Below are positions 27,371 to 35,249 of a DNA stretch of 64,000 bases, one piece after another. Each line of letters begins with the position of its first letter. Position 1 is the stretch's first letter. The DNA comes from an uncultured Lachnospiraceae bacterium (GTDB lineage Bacteria > Bacillota > Clostridia > Lachnospirales > Lachnospiraceae), in contig URQQ01000017.1 in the NCBI GenBank assembly GCA_900549995.1, forward strand, positions 1-64,000, read 5' to 3'. The notes below the pieces were generated by a model. That model did not search any database. It was not told the DNA's origin and was given only the letters and a program-made list of their open reading frames with translations. Made by a program: the position numbers and the translations under genes.

Positions 27371-27412
27371 ACCGCCTATGTTTGATTTATGCAGACATAG
27401 GCGGTATTTTTA
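27371..27412 (+). terminator. Rho-independent terminator after the membrane-protein pair
   Basis: An 11-base perfect stem ACCGCCTATGT (27371-27381) / ACATAGGCGGT (27395-27405), followed by ATTTTTATT. Confidence 0.9.
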
Positions 27413-27570
27413 TTGTATTGGAAGGTGTTCCTGACAAAGTGTACTTATAGAAAAAGGAAATAAATGTCACTTTCATATACTACTTTTCAATTAGACGAAT
27501 TCTCCCATTATCAATATACTAAAGGATGGAGATATTCATTACAGAAGAAGAGAGACGAGGAGGGAAAGAC

Positions 27571-28665
27571 ATGAATTTATCTGATTCAAAGAAAAAGTTA
27601 GCTTTCGCAGGAGTGGTATGTGGAATTGTGGCAGCGTGTCTGGCGTATTTCGGAAATCCGGCGAATATGGCGTTTTGTATTGCGTGCTTTGTACGTGATA
27701 CTGCAGGAGCGCTGGGAATGCACCAGGCGGAAGTGGTACAGTATGCAAGGCCGGAGATTATAGGTCTGGTGCTTGGAGCGTTTATAATTTCGGTGGCAAC
27801 GAGGGAATACAAATCTACAGCGGGATCTTCGCCAATGATCCGGTTCATTCTGGGAATTGTTATTATGATAGGGTCTTTAGTATTTTTAGGCTGTCCGCTG
27901 CGTATGGTAATTCGTATGTCAGCAGGAGATATGAATGCATGGGTTGCGTTGATTGGTTTTGTACTTGGAGTTTCCACAGGAGCATTTGCACTGAAAAAAG
28001 GTTTCAGTCTTGGACGCGCTCATGAGACGCAGAAAGCAAACGGGGCAGTAATGCCGGCAATTATGGCTGGAATCTTGATTTTAGCATTGTGTACATCACT
28101 TTTGAAAGCGAGTACTGCCGGTCCGGGAAGTATTCATGCACCAATAATAATGTCCTTAATTGGCGGATTGATTTTTGGGGCATTTGCACAGAAATCACGT
28201 ATGTGCTTTGCAGGAAGCATCAGAGATATTGTGATTATGAAGAATTTTGATTTATTTTCAGTGATTGCTGGTCTGTTTGTTGTGATGCTTGTTTTTAATG
28301 TGGCAACTGGAAGATTTGTAGTTGGATTTAATACCCCGGGAATTATTGCACATTCGGAACATCTGTGGAATATTCTGGGGATGTATGCTGTTGGATTTGC
28401 AGCAGTACTGGCAGGTGGGTGTCCGCTGAGACAGCTGATTCTGGCAGGGCAGGGATCCTCTGATTCGGCAGTGACAGTTCTTGGATTATTTTTCGGAGCA
28501 GCACTTTGCCATAATTTTGGTTTGGCGGCAAGCGGAACAGCAATGAACGCAGAGACGGGAAAAATTGTGGCAGGAGCTGTGCCGATGGCTGGAAAAGTGG
28601 CTTGTATTATTTGTATTATTGTATGCTTTATCATTGCATTTACAAATAAAAGAAAAGTAAAATAG
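27571..28665 (+). CDS. yedE: YedE/YeeE-family transporter, putative selenium or sulfur-compound permease
   Basis: About 364 residues with some nine to ten hydrophobic helices. Two GCPLR motifs (GCPLRMVIR near residue 110 and GCPLRQLILAGQG near 290) and SRMCFAGSIRD mark the YeeE/YedE fold, in which cysteines line the path for sulfur or selenium compounds. The ATG at 27571 is preferred because GAGGAGGGAAAG lies just upstream; the in-frame ATG at 27526 lacks a site. A TusA-like gene follows 43 bases later. In Clostridia such YedE/YedF pairs are associated with selenium metabolism, so selenium transport is a reasonable but unproven call. The 27413-27570 gap holds no clear promoter that I can name. 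Confidence 0.83.
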   Translation: MNLSDSKKKLAFAGVVCGIVAACLAYFGNPANMAFCIACFVRDTAGALGMHQAEVVQYARPEIIGLVLGAFIISVATREYKSTAGSSPMIRFILGIVIMIGSLVFLGCPLRMVIRMSAGDMNAWVALIGFVLGVSTGAFALKKGFSLGRAHETQKANGAVMPAIMAGILILALCTSLLKASTAGPGSIHAPIIMSLIGGLIFGAFAQKSRMCFAGSIRDIVIMKNFDLFSVIAGLFVVMLVFNVATGRFVVGFNTPGIIAHSEHLWNILGMYAVGFAAVLAGGCPLRQLILAGQGSSDSAVTVLGLFFGAALCHNFGLAASGTAMNAETGKIVAGAVPMAGKVACIICIIVCFIIAFTNKRKVK

Positions 28666-28708
28666 TGGCTGCAGAAAGAATGGAATTTGGGAAAGAAGGT
28701 AGAGTGAA

Positions 28709-28912
28709 ATGAAAGAAGTAGATGCAAGGGGGCTTTCGTGCCCAGAACCGTTGATGCTCACAGCAGAGGCGCTGAAGAATGAAAAAGGGGCGGTCAAGGT
28801 TTTAGTTGATGAGACACATCAGAAAATGAATGTAGAAAAGTATGTGAAAGATCATGGAAGAAGAACCTCTGTCAGGGAAATTGACGGGTATTATGAAATT
28901 GTAATAGAGTAA
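28709..28912 (+). CDS. TusA/YedF-like small sulfurtransferase-family protein
   Basis: A 67-residue single-domain protein with the signature DARGLSCPEPLM at the N-terminus; Cys11 is the persulfide-carrying residue of TusA. It resembles the N-terminal domain of YedF; the C-terminal DsrE-like domain of full YedF is absent. Together with the YedE-like permease it probably receives a sulfur or selenium species after import. The start is behind GAAGGTAGAG. Confidence 0.88.
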   Translation: MKEVDARGLSCPEPLMLTAEALKNEKGAVKVLVDETHQKMNVEKYVKDHGRRTSVREIDGYYEIVIE

Positions 28913-28999
28913 TCAGGAAGAATACATACGTTGGATGTCTTGATTTTTGGTCTGGCTGAATATATAGTATTTATAAAGGACTGAAAAGGAGGCATCTAT

Positions 29000-29923
29000 A
29001 TGAAGATAAAGAATGTATCACTGATTGGACTTGGAGCGATGGGCGTATTTTTTGCGCCGAGGCTTGAGGAGCATCTCGGGAGAGAAAACTTCTGTGTCAT
29101 TGCGCAGGGAAAGCGGAAAGAGAGGCTGGAAAATGAAGGTGTCACAGTGAATGGTGTAAACCATCGTTTCCGAATCTGCACACCCAGGGAAGGCTGTGAG
29201 ACGGATCTGATTATCATGGCAGTCAAGGATATGGGGCTTTCTCAGGCAATTGAAGATATCCGGATGTTTGTAGGTGAAAAAACACAGATACTCTGTGTGA
29301 TGAACGGCGTGGAAAGTGAAAAAAAGGTAGCAGACGTCTATGGCTGGGATCATGTGCTTTACTCATATATGAGAATGTCGATTGTCATGAAAGACGGCAG
29401 GGCAGACTTTGATCCGTACTGGGGCAAGGTGTATTTCGGAGAAGCCCAAAATGAGATATATACGGAACGGGTACAGATGGTCAGTGAACTGATGGAACGC
29501 TGTGATATCCCATATAAAATAGAAAAAGATATGATGTGGGGGCTGTGGTTTAAGTATATGTGCAATGTAGGAGAAAATCTGACCTGCGCATTGCTTGGAA
29601 TACCTTTCGGAGCATTCCGGGACAGTGAAGAGGCCAACGAGATCCGCTGGGCTGCAATGAAAGAGGTGCAGGCTGTTGCAAAGGCAAAAGGGATTACGAT
29701 CACGGACGAACAGATGAGAAAGCAGTACGAAACAGTCTGCCGGATTCCTTATGACAATAAACCGTCCACTCTTCAGGATCTGGAAGCGGGGAGAAAGACA
29801 GAGATCGATATGTTTGCGGGAAGCATGGTACGGATGGGAAAAGAACTTGGAATTGATACTCCGGTCTGCTGGATGTTCCTGCAGGGGATCAGAGTACTGG
29901 AAGAGAAGATTTATCAGGAGTAA
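29000..29923 (+). CDS. 2-dehydropantoate 2-reductase (ketopantoate reductase) family protein
   Basis: A 307-residue NAD(P)-dependent reductase. The N-terminal Rossmann motif is LIGLGAMGVFFAPRL, then IMAVKDMG, and VMNGVESEKKV which is the NGV(E/D) signature of ApbA/PanE proteins. The C-terminal helical domain has WFKYMCNVGENLTCAL and PYDNKPSTLQDLEAGRKTEIDMFAGS, matching the family's substrate-binding Lys/Asn/Ser region. Family members reduce ketopantoate to pantoate for CoA synthesis, but paralogs act on other 2-keto acids, and there are no pantothenate genes nearby. It stands alone behind AAAAGGAGG. Confidence 0.87.
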   Translation: MKIKNVSLIGLGAMGVFFAPRLEEHLGRENFCVIAQGKRKERLENEGVTVNGVNHRFRICTPREGCETDLIIMAVKDMGLSQAIEDIRMFVGEKTQILCVMNGVESEKKVADVYGWDHVLYSYMRMSIVMKDGRADFDPYWGKVYFGEAQNEIYTERVQMVSELMERCDIPYKIEKDMMWGLWFKYMCNVGENLTCALLGIPFGAFRDSEEANEIRWAAMKEVQAVAKAKGITITDEQMRKQYETVCRIPYDNKPSTLQDLEAGRKTEIDMFAGSMVRMGKELGIDTPVCWMFLQGIRVLEEKIYQE

Positions 29924-30093
29924 GAGATGGAAACGATTTATTTTTTAACAGGAACTTTGTTTTTTATTTGATTTTTAAAGAAAGAGACTGTTTTTAAATA
30001 CTTCGGCCTGAATAGAATTATAAAAAAATAAGATTATGAAAAATAATAGCAGAGATTGATGGATTGGAAAACTGACAGATTTGAGGTAGAAAA

Positions 30094-30675
30094 ATGGCAA
30101 AATGCTGTATTTGTGGAAGAAATACAAATATTTTAAAAGGAGATCATCCATTATCGGAACATTATAAAGACTTACAGTTATGCAATACATGTATAACGAA
30201 TAGGTCAAAAATAAAGTATCTTGATAATAAAAAAAATATTCAGAGTTATTATGAATCCAAAAAATATTTTCAGAAATATCTTGAAAATCCCAAAATGGAT
30301 AGAACAGTTCGAGAATTGCTCACAGAATTAATTGAAGAATGTGATTTGAACAGTGCAGAGTTAAGAGGAGAACAAGCTAATGATACCTCATCAGAAGGTG
30401 AATTAATGAGCGGTATTAAGTTCAAAGCCGGACAAGAAAAATACCAGCATAATACTTATTATGAGTATAATGTTGCAGTTGTGCCCAATACTGGCAGTGG
30501 AACCGTAGACAGAGCAAAGTTACAGGGTGTAATAGAAAAACATGCTTCTAATGGCTGGCGACTGCATACAATATATTCAAATCAAATTGGAAAAAATGCG
30601 CTTGTTGGACTTAATGCAACAATATGTGAAGATATTTTGATATTTGAGAGATGTATTAAGTCAGAAAATTTATAA
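30094..30675 (+). CDS. Zinc-ribbon plus DUF4177-like protein
   Basis: A 193-residue protein. The N-terminus has CCICGRNTN and LCNTCITN, two CxxC pairs spaced like a small zinc ribbon. The middle is charged and helical. The C-terminal 85 residues (YYEYNVAVVPNTGSGTVDRAKLQGVIEKHASNGWRLHTIYSN to the end) match the pattern of DUF4177, a small beta-alpha domain of unknown role. The gene is noticeably AT-rich compared with its neighbours and stands alone between a 170-base AT-rich spacer and a terminator, which suggests acquisition. Confidence 0.72.
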   Translation: MAKCCICGRNTNILKGDHPLSEHYKDLQLCNTCITNRSKIKYLDNKKNIQSYYESKKYFQKYLENPKMDRTVRELLTELIEECDLNSAELRGEQANDTSSEGELMSGIKFKAGQEKYQHNTYYEYNVAVVPNTGSGTVDRAKLQGVIEKHASNGWRLHTIYSNQIGKNALVGLNATICEDILIFERCIKSENL

Positions 30676-30759
30676 AAGGAGAACTGCGTATGCATCTTTG
30701 GAAAGACAATTTTTGACCAATGTACATAAATAAGAAAGTATAAAAAGGTATACAAAAAC

Positions 30760-30810
30760 CGTAGAATGTACTTAATACACAAAAGAGTTAAGTATATTCT
30801 ACGATTTTTT
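30760..30810 (+). terminator. Terminator after the zinc-ribbon gene
   Basis: A 16-base stem, CGTAGAATGTACTTAA (30760-30775) with TTAAGTATATTCTACG (30788-30803), one mismatch, followed by ATTTTTT. The A-rich 5' flank is short, so it works best for the + strand. Confidence 0.85.
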
Positions 30811-30945
30811 ATTATATTTTATAAAATTCCAGATTATTGTTTGATAAGAGGAAGACTCGAAAATTTCATAGATACTTATCGTTTCTTTCCGGGTAACTGC
30901 GTCAAGTATTAATTTCTCAGATATGTTTTGCCTATTTCGGATGTA

Positions 30946-31977
30946 TTATGGATGATAATACTTTTTATACACAGAAGGCGTAATCCCTTCGTATTTTTTG
31001 AACACTTTGATAAAATATCCTGGATTATTAAACGCCAGTTCATCACTGATCTGGGTCACGGAAAGATCCGTTTTTTCCAATAACTGTTTTGCCCACTCCA
31101 CCTTTAATTTTGCGGTGTACACCGTAAAACTTTCTCCGGTTTCCTGCGTGAAGATCCGGCTGAAATAGCTTGCGCTTAAATGGCACAGAGACGCCGCGTC
31201 CCCCAGGGAAAGCGTCTTATTTTTATTTGAAAAAATATATTCAAAAACCGGAAGCAGGAGTTTATTCTTCACAGAAGAAGGAAAGTCTGAGGATGAATGT
31301 ATGTAGGTGCTGGTCACTGCGTTTGAGAGAAGATCCTTCAGCTGCGCGATGCTGCCTGTAGTGGCAGGAGGTAAAGGTGAGGGATCTGCCGGTACAGTCT
31401 CGACAGACCGCAGACTTTCGTACATTTCTAAGATATAGTTTTTATTTTTAGCCTCGTCTACAATGTAGTTGCATAGATGGAACAGCATTTCTGAAATCAT
31501 AGTTACTTTTTCATAGGTGAGAACAGGAATTTCTTCGTATAATGCCTGAAGTTCCTGAGACTTTTCAAGACAGGAAATACTTGTGGGGGAGTGGTGGATC
31601 TGTTCCAGTTCCTGGGGGACGTCCGGGGAAGCGAGGCGGATCTGCCCTGCCATGACGGCACCGACATACTTATCATCGACGGAAATGGGAATTGCAATAT
31701 CAATAATATTGTAATGACAGAGATAGAGATACGGACGGTTTGAACGGACTGCTTCAAGTCCCCCGCGGGAGTCGCATTTTTGACATCTTTTTGACAATTC
31801 AGGGTCATTTCTGACACGTTCACAGAAGGAACAGCAGCAGCTGTGGGTAGTGAGCGGCACTCCTTTATAGTCCACAGTGATAATGGCCAGCTGTGTCACC
31901 TGCGACAAAGAATCCTGCAAAATCTGCCATTTCTCCAAATCCAGTATTTTTTCTAACTTTAATGAAGTTTGATTCAT
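30946..31977 (-). CDS. AraC-family regulator with PocR ligand-binding domain
   Basis: About 343 residues. The ATG at 31977 has AAAGGAG six bases upstream and is preferred over longer frames. The N-terminal PocR domain (about 5-165) contains TTHSCCCSFCERVR and RCQKCDSRGGLEAVRSNRPYLYLCHYNIIDIAIPI, whose cysteines and YxCH pattern are typical of PocR sensors that respond to small polyols. The C-terminal 100 residues form two AraC helix-turn-helices (LGDAASLCHLSASYFSRIF and VTQISDELAFNNPGYFIKVFKKYEG). It is transcribed away from the glycerol dehydrogenase and dihydroxyacetone kinase genes, so it very likely activates them in response to glycerol or a related compound. Confidence 0.9.
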   Translation of the reverse strand: MNQTSLKLEKILDLEKWQILQDSLSQVTQLAIITVDYKGVPLTTHSCCCSFCERVRNDPELSKRCQKCDSRGGLEAVRSNRPYLYLCHYNIIDIAIPISVDDKYVGAVMAGQIRLASPDVPQELEQIHHSPTSISCLEKSQELQALYEEIPVLTYEKVTMISEMLFHLCNYIVDEAKNKNYILEMYESLRSVETVPADPSPLPPATTGSIAQLKDLLSNAVTSTYIHSSSDFPSSVKNKLLLPVFEYIFSNKNKTLSLGDAASLCHLSASYFSRIFTQETGESFTVYTAKLKVEWAKQLLEKTDLSVTQISDELAFNNPGYFIKVFKKYEGITPSVYKKYYHP

Positions 31978-32094
31978 AGGCATCTCCTTTTTAAACAATA
32001 TGAATATAAATGAGTGAAAAATATAACAATGTTTAGTGAAAAATGACAAGAAATTACAATTTCATAAGATTATAGCATAATAATACCATAAATA

Positions 32095-32110
32095 ATTGTA
32101 ATATTACAAT
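32095..32110. promoter_or_regulatory. Perfect 16-bp palindrome in the PocR-AraC / gldA intergenic region
   Basis: ATTGTAATATTACAAT is a perfect palindrome. A further ATTACAAT half-site lies at 32053-32060. The palindrome centre is about 48 bases from the end of the gldA -10 box, so it sits upstream of RNA polymerase, as expected for an activator. It is a candidate binding site for the divergent regulator. Confidence 0.55.
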
Positions 32111-32144
32111 ATATATGTGTGATGCTTTTTCCTTGTTGTGCAAG

Positions 32145-32150
32145 TATAAT
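32145..32150 (+). promoter_or_regulatory. -10 box of the glycerol dehydrogenase promoter
   Basis: A perfect TATAAT. No good -35 hexamer lies 17 bases upstream (the region is T-rich), which fits an activator-dependent promoter. Confidence 0.6.
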
Positions 32151-32193
32151 AAAAATAACTTAAAAAGCTGAAGAAAAAATGGAGGTTATTACA

Positions 32194-33330
32194 ATGAGGA
32201 AAGCATTTATCTGTCCAACAAAGTATGTACAAGGTGAAAATGAAATTTTAAATCTGGGATATTTTGTCCAGACATTTGGAAAGTCAGCTTTGCTGATCGC
32301 ACACCCGGATGATGTTGCACGTGTTAAAGAGAAACTTGATGCAACCAGTGAGAAATTTGGAGTTACATTTATTGAAAGTGGATTCACAGGGGAGTGTTCA
32401 CGCCAGGAAGTTGCAAGATTACAGAAGGTAGCAGAAGAGAACAGCTGTGCCTGCACGATCGGCCTTGGCGGAGGAAAAGCAATTGATACGGCAAAATGTG
32501 TTGCAGAAGGCGAGGCATTAATTATTGTTCCGACGATTGCAGCGACAGATGCGCCGACAAGCCATTCAGCAGTCCTCTATACTCCGGAAGGTGCATTTGA
32601 TGATTATGCATACTTTAAGCAGAGCCCGAGCGTTGTTATGATTGATACAACTGTCATTGCGCAGGCACCGGTAAGATTTTTGATTTCAGGCATGGGTGAT
32701 GCAATTTCTACTTATTTTGAGGCACGGGCAACTTCAAAATCATATTCAAATGTCAATGCAGGACTTCCATGTGGAGTGCGGGAAGGAATGTGTGGGGCGG
32801 CAAGAGGAACAAATGCAGCGCTTGCACTGGCAAAACTGTGTTATGAAACATTGTTAAGCGATGGAAGAAAGGCAAAAGAAGCCTGTGAATGCAATAAAGT
32901 AACGCCGGCTCTTGAAAATATAATCGAGACAAATATTCTGTTATCAGGACTTGGATTTGAGAGTGCGGGCCTTGGCGGAGCACATGCGATCCATGACGGA
33001 CTCACCATTCTGGAAGGGACACATAAGTATTTCCACGGTGAAAAAGTTGCATTTGGAACAGTTGCACAGCTGGTACTCGAGAATGCGCCGACAGAAGAAC
33101 TGGAGACGGTACTTGAATTCTGTACAGATCTTGGACTTCCGGTGTGTCTGGCTGATATCGGTGTAGATACAATTTCTGAGGAAGAGCTGATGGCAGTGGC
33201 CGAGAAAGCATGTATTCCGGAAGAATCAATCCATGCAATGCCATTCCCTGTAGATGTAGAATCTGTTGCGGCAGCAATTATCACAGCAGATAAAATCGGA
33301 GCAGAGTATAAGGCAAAGAGAGGTAAATAG
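32194..33330 (+). CDS. gldA: Glycerol dehydrogenase
   Basis: About 378 residues of the iron/zinc-containing alcohol dehydrogenase family, oxidising glycerol to dihydroxyacetone with NAD+. Evidence: the NAD-binding GLGGGKAIDTAKCVA, the PTIAATDAPTSHSAVLYT segment, a metal-ligand Asp in SGMGDAISTYFEA, and the metal-binding His positions in GLGGAHAIHDGL and EGTHKYFHGEKVAFG. The ATG at 32194 is chosen for the GGAGG eight bases upstream. The kinase that uses its product starts one base after the stop. Expression probably needs the divergent PocR-AraC regulator. Confidence 0.93.
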   Translation: MRKAFICPTKYVQGENEILNLGYFVQTFGKSALLIAHPDDVARVKEKLDATSEKFGVTFIESGFTGECSRQEVARLQKVAEENSCACTIGLGGGKAIDTAKCVAEGEALIIVPTIAATDAPTSHSAVLYTPEGAFDDYAYFKQSPSVVMIDTTVIAQAPVRFLISGMGDAISTYFEARATSKSYSNVNAGLPCGVREGMCGAARGTNAALALAKLCYETLLSDGRKAKEACECNKVTPALENIIETNILLSGLGFESAGLGGAHAIHDGLTILEGTHKYFHGEKVAFGTVAQLVLENAPTEELETVLEFCTDLGLPVCLADIGVDTISEEELMAVAEKACIPEESIHAMPFPVDVESVAAAIITADKIGAEYKAKRGK

Positions 33331-33331
33331 G

Positions 33332-35092
33332 ATGAAAAAAATTATCAATCAGCCGGAGACGGTAGTGATAGAGATGTGCAACGGAATCGCCGCTGCACAT
33401 CCGGAAATAGAATTACTGAGAAAATATAAAGTGTTGAAAAAGAAAACGATCAATCAGGAGAAAGTAACTCTGATCAGCGGAGGCGGAAGCGGACATGAGC
33501 CGGCACATGCAGGATTTGTCGGGAAAGGCATGCTGGATGCGGCTGTCTGCGGAGATGTGTTTGCTTCACCATCCCAGATACAGGTCTATAAAGCAATCAA
33601 AGAGACGGCAGGGAATAAGGGGACACTTCTGATTGTCAAGAACTACAGCGGTGACATTATGAATTTCAAAAATGCCGCTCATCTGGCAGCAGAGGATGGA
33701 ATTGCGGTAGATTATATCAAAGTAGACGATGATGTTGCTGTGAAAGACAGTCTGTATACGGTAGGACACCGCGGGGTAGCAGGAACGGTTCTCGTACATA
33801 AGATTGCAGGTGCGGCTGCGGAAGCAGGGGCCAACTTAAAAGAAGTGAAGCGGATTGCCGGCAAAGCAGTTCAGAATGTAAAAAGCATCGGATTTGCATT
33901 TTCATCCTGTACAGTTCCGGCGAAAGGAACACCGACATTTAATCTTGCCGACGATGAGATGGAATATGGAGTCGGAATTCACGGAGAACCTGGAATTCAG
34001 AGAGAAAAAGCAGCTACTGCGGATGAACTGGCAGAGCGCATGGCAGATACGTTGCTGAAAGAACTGAAAGTGGAAGCGGGATGTACGGACGAACTGGCAC
34101 TTCTTGTGAATGGATTCGGGGCAACTCCTCTGCAGGAATTATATCTGTTTAACAATTCCGTCCTGAAAGTCCTGTCTGAGAGAAACTTAAATGTAAGCAG
34201 AGTTTTTGTAGGCAATTACATGACAAGTATCGATATGGAAGGTGCGTCGCTTTCCATCCTTAAAATGGATGAAGAGTTGAAAAAATACCTCACGGCTCCG
34301 TCGGATGCTCCGGCATTCAAAGTAAGCGGAACGGAGGAAGATATCCACTACGAAGCGCTTGTGGCAGATGATCCGCAGGAAGAGGGGAATGTAAGCTATG
34401 AAGCAGAGACAGATGCCTCCTGTGCGGTGATTCAGGATGAAAAATTATCACTCGATAATATGATCTACCTTGTAGATAAGATGAGCGAAGTGATCATAGA
34501 AAACGAAGTGCCGTTCTGTGAACTCGACTCTCATGCAGGCGATGGTGACTTCGGAATGAGTGTTGCTAAGGGATTTAAGCAGCTGAAAAAAGAATGGAAA
34601 GGGATTCTGGCTGAAAATATTACGACAATCGGACAGTTCCTGGAGGAATGTTCCCTCGTGATCATGGAATACTGCGGAGGAGCAAGCGGTCCAATCTGGG
34701 GTTCCGCATTCCGGGCTGCAGGCAAATGCGCCGGCAGTAAAGCAGAACTTACGGCAGAAGAATTTGCTGAGATGATGCAGGCAGCAGTCAAAGGAATACA
34801 GGATACCGGAGAACGCTCTTTTGGACGTGGAGCAGTTGTCGGAGACAAGACGTTGATTGATGCATTGGTACCATGTGCTGATACGTGGTCTTCGGAGGCC
34901 GGAAAGATGGCTCTTGCAGAAATCTTTGCGAAGGCAGCCAAAGCAGCAGTGGACGGTGCGAAAGCTACTGAGAAGATTGTGGCACGTATGGGAAGAGCTG
35001 GAACCGTCGGTGAGAGAAGTATTGGATATCCGGATGCAGGTGCATATGGCCTGGGTGTGATCTTTACCAGACTTAGTGAATCAATAAAATAA
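33332..35092 (+). CDS. dhaK: Dihydroxyacetone kinase, fused DhaK-DhaL (ATP-type)
   Basis: About 586 residues joining both kinase domains in one chain. The DhaK domain (about 1-330) has LISGGGSGHEPAHAGFVGKG, AAVCGDVFASPS and GIHGEPG, with the His that covalently holds dihydroxyacetone. The DhaL domain (about 385-586) has ELDSHAGDGDFGMSVAKGF with the Mg-ATP aspartates, and GGASGPIWGSAF. This layout is that of the single-subunit ATP-dependent kinases, unlike the three-subunit phosphotransferase-driven form; no dhaM gene is present. It phosphorylates the dihydroxyacetone made by the upstream dehydrogenase, feeding glycolysis. Confidence 0.92.
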   Translation: MKKIINQPETVVIEMCNGIAAAHPEIELLRKYKVLKKKTINQEKVTLISGGGSGHEPAHAGFVGKGMLDAAVCGDVFASPSQIQVYKAIKETAGNKGTLLIVKNYSGDIMNFKNAAHLAAEDGIAVDYIKVDDDVAVKDSLYTVGHRGVAGTVLVHKIAGAAAEAGANLKEVKRIAGKAVQNVKSIGFAFSSCTVPAKGTPTFNLADDEMEYGVGIHGEPGIQREKAATADELAERMADTLLKELKVEAGCTDELALLVNGFGATPLQELYLFNNSVLKVLSERNLNVSRVFVGNYMTSIDMEGASLSILKMDEELKKYLTAPSDAPAFKVSGTEEDIHYEALVADDPQEEGNVSYEAETDASCAVIQDEKLSLDNMIYLVDKMSEVIIENEVPFCELDSHAGDGDFGMSVAKGFKQLKKEWKGILAENITTIGQFLEECSLVIMEYCGGASGPIWGSAFRAAGKCAGSKAELTAEEFAEMMQAAVKGIQDTGERSFGRGAVVGDKTLIDALVPCADTWSSEAGKMALAEIFAKAAKAAVDGAKATEKIVARMGRAGTVGERSIGYPDAGAYGLGVIFTRLSESIK

Positions 35093-35105
35093 ATAAGAAT
35101 GAGAA

Positions 35106-35151
35106 CTTCTGTATTGTCAGTGCATAGCACGGACGATACAGAAGCTGCTTT
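35106..35151 (+). terminator. Probable terminator after the glycerol operon
   Basis: A 13-base stem CTTCTGTATTGTC (35106-35118) / GACGATACAGAAG (35132-35144) with one G-U pair. The following CTGCTTT is a poor T run. Confidence 0.55.
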
Positions 35152-35160
35152 AAAAAAATG

Positions 35161-35191
35161 TTGACTTTTATACAAAAGTATGAAATATTAT
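35161..35191 (+). promoter_or_regulatory. Candidate promoter of the hydrolase gene
   Basis: TTGACT at 35161-35166 and TATTAT at 35186-35191 are separated by 19 bases, which is longer than ideal. It lies directly after the preceding terminator stem. Confidence 0.4.
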
Positions 35192-35249
35192 GATTAATAG
35201 TTTCCAAGGCGAACAATAAAGATTCAAAAGGAAAATAAGGAGAGAAAAA

